Below the pieces are notes generated by a model. That model saw only the letters and a list, made by a program, of their open reading frames with translations. It ran no database searches and was not told the origin of the DNA. 7,406 nt of DNA from DATEZO01 sp035255485 (GTDB taxonomy: Bacteria; Pseudomonadota; Gammaproteobacteria; Burkholderiales; Burkholderiaceae_D): positions 1 through 7,406 of the forward strand of contig DATEZO010000120.1 in assembly GCA_035255485.1 (NCBI GenBank), read 5' to 3'. Shown here one piece after another: positions 1-5,003 of this stretch. Numbering within the stretch: the first letter of the stretch is position 1; each line of letters starts with the position of its first letter. A program made the translations under genes and the position numbers.

Positions 1-703
1 AGATACTATGGATGTGAAGCTCGACGACTGGCGCTTTGTGCGCGAGAGCGACGGCCGCTACCGCGCCACAATCAAGGCGCGCGATTTTGCACTGACATTG
101 CTGCTGGCGCCGACCGTGCCACCGCTGCTGCAGGGCGAGCATGGCTACTCACGCAAGGGGCCGAAGCCGCAGCAGGCCAGCTATTACTATAGCGAGCCGC
201 AATTGCAGGTCAGCGGCAGCATCACCCGCAACGGCAGACAGGCAGCGGTCGGCGGCAGCGCCTGGCTCGATCATGAATGGTCGAGCAGCGTGCTCGATCC
301 GGGCGCTGTCGGCTGGGACTGGCTCGGCGCCAATCTCGACGACGGTTCCGCACTGATGGCATTCCGGATACGCGGCAAGGACGGCGGCGATGTGTGGGCG
401 CATGCGGCATTGCGCGATGCCAGCGGCCGCGTCACGCAGTACGGGCCGCAACAGGTCCGTTTCCGTCCGCTGCGCCTGTGGCGCTCGCCACGCACCCAGG
501 CCAGCTATCCGGTCGCGGTTCGTGTCGAAACCGGCCCTGCGGCATGGGAATTGACGCCGCTCCAGGATGACCAGGAACTCGACTCACGGCAATCCACCGG
601 CGCGGTATATTGGGAGGGCGCGGTAACCATCACCCGCGACGGCAAACCGGCCGGACGCGGCTATCTTGAAATGACCGGATACACAACCCCGCTGAAACTA
701 TGA
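1..703 (+). CDS. AttH/CrtC-type lipocalin-like protein, 5' end cut by window edge
   Basis: This is the C-terminal part of a protein of the AttH / carotenoid 1,2-hydratase-like family, often annotated as a predicted secreted hydrolase (COG5621). The frame is open to the left edge, so the ATG at 8 is probably an internal methionine; the usual N-terminal third of the family, including any signal peptide, lies outside the window. Support comes from the motif WLDHEWSS (bases 263-286), followed by a GWDWLGANLDDGSALM stretch that is characteristic of the family, and from the C-terminal YWEGAV...GYLEMTGY segment. The family folds as tandem lipocalin-like beta-barrels, but its substrate is not established in most bacteria, and the hydratase label should not be taken as carotenoid synthesis. 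Its stop codon overlaps the next start (ATGA at 700-703), which indicates one operon with the ABC exporter. Family assignment is fairly sure; the biochemical role is unknown. Confidence 0.8.
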   Translation, partial: DTMDVKLDDWRFVRESDGRYRATIKARDFALTLLLAPTVPPLLQGEHGYSRKGPKPQQASYYYSEPQLQVSGSITRNGRQAAVGGSAWLDHEWSSSVLDPGAVGWDWLGANLDDGSALMAFRIRGKDGGDVWAHAALRDASGRVTQYGPQQVRFRPLRLWRSPRTQASYPVAVRVETGPAAWELTPLQDDQELDSRQSTGAVYWEGAVTITRDGKPAGRGYLEMTGYTTPLKL

Positions 704-2493
704 CAAAGACCGATTCCACGGAACGCACCAAGAGCAGCATCACGACGCTGGTTGAACTGTTGCCGTTTCTATTCCCGTACCAGCGCCAGTTTGTGCTGGC
801 CGGCATTGCGCTGATCGTGGCCGCCGCGGCCACGCTTGCCATTCCGTATGCGTTCCGGCAGATGATCGATCTCGGCTTCGGCGCGGCGGGGAAGCAGAAC
901 ACCTCCCATATCGACCTGTACTTCATCGCGCTGTTTGCAGTTGCCTGCGTGCTGGCGGTGGCGACCGCGGCGCGCTTTTACATGGTGTCGTGGCTCGGCG
1001 AGCGCGTGACGACCGATCTGCGCAACGCGGTGTACCGTCATGTCGTGACCCAAAGCCCGCAATTCTTCGAAACCACGCAGACCGGCGAAGTGCTGTCGCG
1101 CATCACCACCGACACCACGCTGATCCAGACGCTGGTCGGCACCAGCGTTTCGATGGCGCTGCGCAACGCGCTACTGTTCATCGGCGGCCTGGCGATGCTG
1201 TTTGTCACCAGCACCCGGCTGTCCCTGATCATCCTGGTGATACTGGCGGCGGTGGTGCTGCCGATCATTTTCTTCGGCCGGCGCGTGCGCAAGCTGTCGC
1301 GCGCTTCGCAGGACCGGGTTGCCGATGCCTCGGCGCTGGCGGGCGAAATCCTGAACGCCATGCCGACCGTCCAGGCATTCACGCAGGAAACGCTGGAAGC
1401 AAACCGCTTCGGCGCCGCGGTCGAGCGCGCCTTTGACACCGCGATACAGCGCATCCGGGCACGCTCGCTGCTGACGGTCATGGCGATCCTGCTGGTGTTC
1501 GGCGGCATCGTATTCGTGCTGTGGCTGGGCGCGCATGCGGTGCTGCGCGGCGACATGACCGGCGGCCAGCTCGGTCAGTTCATCCTGTACGCCACCCTCG
1601 TGGCTGGCTCGATCGGTGCGTTATCCGAAGTGATCGGCGACGCGCAGCGCGCGGCGGGCGCGACCGAACGCCTGCTGGAACTGCTGTCCGCGCATTCGCC
1701 GATCCAGCCGCCGCCGCAACCGCTGGCCTTGCCGCCGCGCCCGGCCAGCGGCGCGGCGCTGGCGCTCGACGATGTCACGTTTCATTATCCGTCGCGTCCG
1801 GAAACGGCGTCGCTGGCCAATGTGTCGCTCGCTATCCATGCCGGGGAAACCGTCGCGGTAGTCGGCCCGTCCGGCGCCGGCAAGACCACCCTGTTCCAGC
1901 TGCTGCTGCGTTTCTACGATCCGCAGCATGGGACGATCATGCTGGACGGTATCGACATCCGGCAGCTCGACCTGCATGCGCTGCGCGGCGCAATCGGCAT
2001 CGTGCCGCAGGATACGGTGATTTTCTCCGCCAATGCGATGGACAACATCCGCTATGGACGCCCCGCTGCGACCGACGCGGAAGTGATCGCGGCAGCGAAA
2101 ATGGCGGCGGCGCATGAATTCATCGAGCGCCTGCCGGAAGCCTACCAGTCGTTCCTGGGCGAGCGCGGCGTGCGGCTGTCAGGCGGGCAGCGGCAACGGA
2201 TCGCCATCGCGCGTGCCTTGCTCAAGAATCCGCCGCTGCTGTTGCTGGATGAAGCGACCAGCGCGCTGGATGCGGAATCCGAACGCCTGGTGCAAAGCGC
2301 GCTGGAAGCAGCGATGGCGGGCCGCACCACGCTCGTGATTGCGCATCGACTGGCGACCGTGCAGCGCGCCGACCGCATCCTCGTGATGGAACACGGCCGC
2401 ATCGTCGAAAGCGGCACGCATGCCTCGCTGGTGGCGCAGGGCGGGCTGTATGCGAGCCTTGCCGCGCTGCAGTTTTCGCAGAATGCGCACTGA
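700..2493 (+). CDS. ABC exporter half-transporter (fused TMD-NBD, MsbA-related)
   Basis: This is a complete 597-residue inner-membrane ABC exporter subunit that should act as a homodimer. The N-terminal half holds hydrophobic segments near residues 31-51, 73-92, 150-170, 174-194, 260-280 and 288-310, consistent with six helices. The nucleotide-binding domain starts near residue 354. It shows an A-loop tyrosine (Y363), Walker A GPSGAGKTT (389-397), Q-loop Q437, signature LSGGQ (493-497), Walker B LLLLDE with D517 and catalytic E518, D-loop SALD (521-524) and H-loop H549. All are intact, so it should be an active ATPase. The overall style fits the proteobacterial MsbA-related family (TIGR02204 type) rather than true MsbA. 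The cargo cannot be read from the sequence. There is no clear Shine-Dalgarno before the ATG, but the start overlaps the previous stop (ATGA), so it is probably translated by coupling to the AttH-like gene. Confidence 0.95.
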   Translation: MTKTDSTERTKSSITTLVELLPFLFPYQRQFVLAGIALIVAAAATLAIPYAFRQMIDLGFGAAGKQNTSHIDLYFIALFAVACVLAVATAARFYMVSWLGERVTTDLRNAVYRHVVTQSPQFFETTQTGEVLSRITTDTTLIQTLVGTSVSMALRNALLFIGGLAMLFVTSTRLSLIILVILAAVVLPIIFFGRRVRKLSRASQDRVADASALAGEILNAMPTVQAFTQETLEANRFGAAVERAFDTAIQRIRARSLLTVMAILLVFGGIVFVLWLGAHAVLRGDMTGGQLGQFILYATLVAGSIGALSEVIGDAQRAAGATERLLELLSAHSPIQPPPQPLALPPRPASGAALALDDVTFHYPSRPETASLANVSLAIHAGETVAVVGPSGAGKTTLFQLLLRFYDPQHGTIMLDGIDIRQLDLHALRGAIGIVPQDTVIFSANAMDNIRYGRPAATDAEVIAAAKMAAAHEFIERLPEAYQSFLGERGVRLSGGQRQRIAIARALLKNPPLLLLDEATSALDAESERLVQSALEAAMAGRTTLVIAHRLATVQRADRILVMEHGRIVESGTHASLVAQGGLYASLAALQFSQNAH

Positions 2494-2498
2494 TGCAT

Positions 2499-2517
2499 GC
2501 GGCTATCCGGAAGCCGC
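2499..2517. other. Hairpin after the ABC exporter gene, weak terminator candidate
   Basis: A perfect 6-bp inverted repeat, GCGGCT and AGCCGC, with a 7-nt loop lies six bases after the exporter stop codon. No T-run follows it, so it is not a typical intrinsic terminator. It may reduce read-through into thyA or may be chance in GC-rich DNA. Confidence 0.3.
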
Positions 2518-2528
2518 GCCGAAGCCGG

Positions 2529-2534
2529 TAAAAT
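2529..2534 (+). promoter_or_regulatory. Possible -10 element for thyA
   Basis: TAAAAT matches five of six bases of the sigma-70 -10 consensus and lies 30 bases before the thyA start. No good -35 hexamer is visible at 16-18 bp spacing. The element is the only AT-rich patch in this short gap, so thyA may have its own promoter in addition to any read-through from the exporter gene. Confidence 0.35.
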
Positions 2535-2564
2535 AGCGCACGCATCTCATGGATCAATCATTCA

Positions 2565-3539
2565 ATGAAACAGTATCTCGACCTAATACAGACCATCCTT
2601 GAAACCGGCAGCTGGCAGGAGAATCGCACCGGCATAAGAACGCTCAGCATCCCGGGAGCGATGATGCGCTTCGATCTGCAAAAAGAGGGCTTTCCGGCGG
2701 TGACCACCAAGAAGCTGGCCTTCAAATCGGTCGTCGGAGAACTGGCGGGTTTTCTGCGGGCATCACGCAGCGCCGCAGACTTCCGGGCATTGGGGTGCAA
2801 GGTATGGGACCAGAATGCCAATGAAAACGCGGAATGGCTTGCCAACCCCTATCGGCTTGGAGAAGATGACCTGGGTCCGGTTTACGGCGTGCAGTGGCGT
2901 CAGTGGCCTGCATACAAGCTGCTGGACGCGCAAAACCTGCTGCAGATCGAGGATGCCCGGCAAAGAGGGTTTCGCATGGTGGCGCCGGTCAATGAGGGAG
3001 GCAAGGAGAAGGTTCTCCTGTACAAGGCCATCGACCAGCTCCGTGAATGCCTGGACACGATACAGACCAACCCGGGCAGCCGCCGAATCCTGTTCCATGG
3101 GTGGAACTGCGCCGAGCTGGATGCAATCGCCCTTCCCGCATGCCACCTTCTATATCAATTCATTCCGAACGCAACGACGAAGGAAATCTCCCTTTGCCTG
3201 TACATCAGGAGCAACGATGTGGGCCTGGGAACACCGTTCAACCTGGCGGAAGGTGCGGTACTGCTGCACCTGGTGGGGCGGCTGACCGGCTACAAGCCCC
3301 GCTGGTTCACCTACTTCATTGGCGATGCGCACATTTATGAAAACCATCTGGAAATGGTCAGGACGCAGTTAACCCGAGCGCCCTACCCGGCGCCAAAACT
3401 GGCCATTTCCGACCGCATCCCCGATTTTGCATTGACGGGAAAATACGAGCCGGAATGGCTGGAGAAAGTCGAGCCAGGCGACTTCTCGCTCGAGGGATAT
3501 ACGCATCATGCGCCGCTGACGGCATCCATGGCTGTCTAA
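2565..3539 (+). CDS. thyA: Thymidylate synthase, long form
   Basis: ThyA methylates dUMP to dTMP using 5,10-methylenetetrahydrofolate in the cytoplasm, the committed step of thymidylate synthesis. The 324 residues are longer than the usual ~264. The extra length lies mainly between the GPVYG motif (Y107) and the TNPGSRR motif, where about 30 residues follow the QWRQWP stretch. Functional residues are present: R21 (phosphate-binding NRTG), the arginine pair R173/R174, catalytic C193 in PACH, R215 and D218 in RSNDVGLG, and H256/Y258 in GDAHIY. The W-rich helix typical of short ThyA (ELLWFL, WDEW) reads ELAGFL and WDQN here, which I recall as normal for the long betaproteobacterial form. The first ATG with the expected MKQYLDL start is used; there is no strong Shine-Dalgarno. 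No dihydrofolate reductase gene follows, although thyA-folA pairs are common in proteobacteria. Codon use differs from the exporter gene (AGA, AGG, ATA and CTA codons occur). Confidence 0.96.
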   Translation: MKQYLDLIQTILETGSWQENRTGIRTLSIPGAMMRFDLQKEGFPAVTTKKLAFKSVVGELAGFLRASRSAADFRALGCKVWDQNANENAEWLANPYRLGEDDLGPVYGVQWRQWPAYKLLDAQNLLQIEDARQRGFRMVAPVNEGGKEKVLLYKAIDQLRECLDTIQTNPGSRRILFHGWNCAELDAIALPACHLLYQFIPNATTKEISLCLYIRSNDVGLGTPFNLAEGAVLLHLVGRLTGYKPRWFTYFIGDAHIYENHLEMVRTQLTRAPYPAPKLAISDRIPDFALTGKYEPEWLEKVEPGDFSLEGYTHHAPLTASMAV

Positions 3540-3553
3540 GATGGATGAAGATC

Positions 3554-3568
3554 GGCATGATGCATGCC
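3554..3568. other. Small hairpin in the convergent thyA / AhpD-like gap
   Basis: GGCAT and ATGCC form a perfect 5-bp stem around a 5-nt loop in the 65-bp gap between two converging genes. A bidirectional terminator would be expected here, but there is no T-run on either strand. The stem is short, so this is only a candidate. Confidence 0.2.
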
Positions 3569-3604
3569 CTGCCTCGCCCACAGGATCTTGCTGAATGAAT
3601 CGCT

Positions 3605-3958
3605 TTATGTTTCAGGCTTGTCGGCTTTGAACTGATTCATTGTATCGATGGCCAGGGCGGAATGGGCGTAGGCGGCGCCGGCCCTCATCTCGGAGGCAAC
3701 CCAGATCGCTTCCATGATCTCCTGTTCGGTCGCGCCCTTTTTCAAGGCGAGTTCCGTGTGGCCGCGAATGCAATAGGGACACTGGGTTACATGCGCCACC
3801 GCGACTGCAATCAGCTCCTTGGTTTTTGATGGCAGGGCGCCATCGGCAAAGACACGTTGCCCGAAGGCCCGGAAAGCGCCATGGATTTCCGGCGCAAGCT
3901 CTCGCCGTTTTTGCGCCAGCTCTTTCGACACGCCGGGATATAGATGGTGTTCGTCCAT
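3605..3958 (-). CDS. Carboxymuconolactone decarboxylase family protein, AhpD-like
   Basis: This is a 117-residue single-domain protein of the carboxymuconolactone decarboxylase / AhpD-like superfamily. The core motif is E48-x11-C60-P-Y-C63-x3-H67, the same spacing as the E-C-C-H catalytic set of Mycobacterium tuberculosis AhpD (E118, C130, C133, H137). The residue equivalent to AhpD H132 is Y62. A CxxC pair of this kind points to a thiol-based peroxidase or reductase-partner activity rather than to true 4-carboxymuconolactone decarboxylation, but the substrate is not known. Related small proteins form all-helical oligomers in the cytoplasm. The start at 3958 (MDEHH) is chosen over the upstream ATG at 4033 because AAGGAA lies 8 bases before it and because the extra 25 residues are not family-like. 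It lies 211 bp downstream of the hemerythrin-like gene on the same strand and converges on thyA, so it probably has its own promoter. Confidence 0.85.
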   Translation of the reverse strand: MDEHHLYPGVSKELAQKRRELAPEIHGAFRAFGQRVFADGALPSKTKELIAVAVAHVTQCPYCIRGHTELALKKGATEQEIMEAIWVASEMRAGAAYAHSALAIDTMNQFKADKPET

Positions 3959-3966
3959 TGCACATA

Positions 3967-3972
3967 TTCCTT
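3967..3972 (-). promoter_or_regulatory. Ribosome binding site that fixes the AhpD-like start
   Basis: On the - strand AAGGAA sits 8 bases before the ATG at 3958. No comparable site precedes the ATG at 4033, so the shorter protein is preferred. Confidence 0.65.
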
Positions 3973-3984
3973 TCAGTTCGATCA

Positions 3985-4017
3985 TGCCTCGAATATTCCG
4001 CCGCACTCGCCGAGGCA
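3985..4017. promoter_or_regulatory. 7-bp inverted repeat upstream of the AhpD-like gene
   Basis: TGCCTCG (3985-3991) and CGAGGCA (4011-4017) are perfect inverted repeats with a 19-nt spacer, which contains the last seven bases of the 8-bp palindrome GAATATTC (3991-3998). The arms lie 27-59 bases before the ATG at 3958. The position suits an operator over a promoter or a 5'-UTR stem-loop. No regulator can be named from the sequence, and it may be chance. Confidence 0.3.
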
Positions 4018-4169
4018 AGCCATGCAGCGTCACCAGACTTGGGTTTCATCTCCGTGCGCAACGAATACCCGCCGTTTTTCGGGCGGCGAAGATACATGCA
4101 TGACATCATGCCACCCGGGATCAGGCAGGCGACATTGCATCGGCCCATGCTGCGCGCAGTAAACGGCCC

Positions 4170-4736
4170 TCAAGGGCAGCCGCAACCGGCTTCTGTCGCA
4201 ATGATCCAGTGCAGGTCGGAAAAGCGTGCCATGGCGGTGTCGATAAAATCATTCTGCGAGGCTTCCGACAGGTACGTGCCAATCGCAAGCGCATCGTCAT
4301 TGTCGAGCGCGACAAGCGCCAATGGAAACAGCGCCAGTTCCTCGACGGCCATGTTATGGCGCAACCGCTCGGCGTAAAGGCGGATTTCAATCGGCAACTG
4401 CGCCCACAATGTCGTCTCTTCCCGCGCCGCCGATTCGAGATCGCGCATCAAGTCAATGCCTTGCCGCGCCAGTACCCGGTGCTGGCGCTCGATCTCTTCG
4501 CCGAGATCGGCAGGAAGTGCCTGTTTGGCGCGCAGGGCCGCAACGATGCGGTCTTCGACAGGATGATGACGCACATCCGGAAATTGCGTCAGGTAACCAA
4601 GCACATCCACCAATAGCGTCGTTTCTGCAAGCGCAGGCCGCACTCTTGAAAGAATGGCAGGAAAATTATCGAGCAGGCCGACCAGTTTATCGAGGCTGCG
4701 GTGCTCCGTTTCCAATTGCGTGACAAGGGTTCTCAT
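4170..4736 (-). CDS. Hemerythrin-like HHE cation-binding domain protein
   Basis: This is a 188-residue, probably all-helical cytoplasmic protein of the bacterial hemerythrin (HHE) family, which binds a di-iron centre between four helices and is linked to oxygen or NO binding, storage or sensing. Candidate ligands appear in order: H12 in ETEHRSLD, H57 with E61 in RHHPVED (H-x3-E), H86 in ERQHRVL, and H127 with E132/E133 in RHNMAVEELALFP. In the last motif the histidine is one position earlier than in the common HMxxEE form, with N128 in the usual place. The C-terminus ends in a small cysteine pair (GCGCP). The start at 4736 is preferred over the ATG at 4745 because GAGG (4749-4746) sits 9 bases before it but directly touches the 4745 ATG. 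There is no fused sensor or output domain. It lies between the c-di-GMP enzyme gene upstream and the AhpD-like gene downstream, with gaps that suggest independent transcription. Confidence 0.85.
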   Translation of the reverse strand: MRTLVTQLETEHRSLDKLVGLLDNFPAILSRVRPALAETTLLVDVLGYLTQFPDVRHHPVEDRIVAALRAKQALPADLGEEIERQHRVLARQGIDLMRDLESAAREETTLWAQLPIEIRLYAERLRHNMAVEELALFPLALVALDNDDALAIGTYLSEASQNDFIDTAMARFSDLHWIIATEAGCGCP

Positions 4737-4745
4737 AGGCGGCAT

Positions 4746-4749
4746 CCTC
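4746..4749 (-). promoter_or_regulatory. Ribosome binding site that decides the hemerythrin-like start
   Basis: GAGG on the - strand is 9 bases before the ATG at 4736 and immediately adjacent to the ATG at 4745. Only the 4736 start leaves usable spacing, so the MRTLVTQ start is favoured. Confidence 0.55.
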
Positions 4750-4856
4750 GGCTTGCAATTACCGTGACAATCTCATTTTCATGGCTCGCCAGAAGCTCTG
4801 CGGCGGGAACCGCATCCTCCTGTCATGGCACCGACTGCCACGCAATTGGCGGGAGT

Positions 4857-4872
4857 ATATGTAAAAACATAT
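4857..4872. repeat. 6-bp inverted repeat in the AT-rich gap
   Basis: ATATGT and ACATAT flank an AAAA spacer. The dyad is embedded between two direct copies of GAGTAT (4853-4858 and 4873-4878), which begin exactly 20 bp apart, about two helical turns. It overlaps the possible -10 of the hemerythrin-like gene, so it could be an operator or simply AT-rich promoter DNA. Confidence 0.4.
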
Positions 4873-4903
4873 GAGTATGCGCAATGAAACAGACGCTGTT
4901 TAA

Positions 4904-4923
4904 ATATACACAGCAGTGTATAT
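4904..4923. promoter_or_regulatory. 8-bp dyad, operator-like, upstream of the hemerythrin-like gene
   Basis: ATATACAC and GTGTATAT are perfect inverted repeats with a 4-nt spacer (AGCA). A 20-bp dyad of this shape is typical of a site for a dimeric transcription factor. It lies 168 bases before the hemerythrin-like start. I cannot match it to a named regulator; it lacks the TTGAT-N4-ATCAA pattern of FNR-type sites. Confidence 0.45.
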
Positions 4924-4931
4924 AAAAGACG

Positions 4932-4959
4932 AAAAACGGCAGGATTACCGGTAACGCCG
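4932..4959 (-). terminator. Probable intrinsic terminator of the c-di-GMP enzyme gene
   Basis: Read on the - strand, CGGC (4959-4956) and GCCG (4940-4937) flank a 15-nt interior that holds the perfect palindrome TTACCGGTAA (4945-4954), and the stem is followed directly by TTTTT (4936-4932). It lies 45-72 bases past the stop codon at 5004. The stem is imperfect, so the call is tentative. Confidence 0.45.
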
Positions 4960-5003
4960 GCAAAAACCCGTTTTGTCCGTCGCTTGCCGCTCACAGGACT
5001 GCA

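Larger units (their letters stand above)
4737..5003 (-). other. Intergenic region with AT-rich core upstream of the hemerythrin-like gene
   Basis: This 267-bp gap follows the c-di-GMP enzyme gene and precedes the hemerythrin-like gene on the - strand. The stretch at about 4855-4930 is clearly more AT-rich than the rest of the window and contains two dyads. A weak promoter for the hemerythrin-like gene could be TATACT (4859-4854) with TTGCGC (4884-4879), but the 19-bp spacing and poor -35 make this uncertain. Nearer the gene a 5-bp hairpin (TGGCA / TGCCA, 4826-4840) and a strong GGAGG without a suitably spaced start are seen. A 71-codon open frame across the gap shows no protein-like features. 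Confidence 0.6.

Noticed and set aside
4069..4086. CCGCC / GGCGG hairpin in the gap between the hemerythrin-like and AhpD-like genes as a terminator
   Set aside because: The stem is only 5 bp and no T-run follows on the - strand; the A/T run is in the loop.
3612..4148. 178-codon - strand frame over the AhpD-like gene
   Set aside because: It is out of frame with the clear CxxC protein and has no recognisable family features.
4166..4177. GCCCT-CA-AGGGC hairpin at the end of the hemerythrin-like gene as a terminator
   Set aside because: The 2-nt loop is too tight, it overlaps the stop codon and there is no T-run.
3826..4377. 183-codon + strand frame spanning the AhpD-like and hemerythrin-like genes
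   Set aside because: It runs antisense to two supported genes and its composition looks like a shadow frame.
4800..4840. Paired small hairpins in the hemerythrin 5' region as a possible riboswitch
   Set aside because: The stems are only 4-5 bp and I could not match loops or layout to a known riboswitch class such as guanidine-II, glycine or fluoride.
4779..4994. 71-codon - strand frame in the gap upstream of the hemerythrin-like gene
   Set aside because: It crosses the dyads and the terminator-like element, has no family-like sequence and no convincing ribosome binding site.
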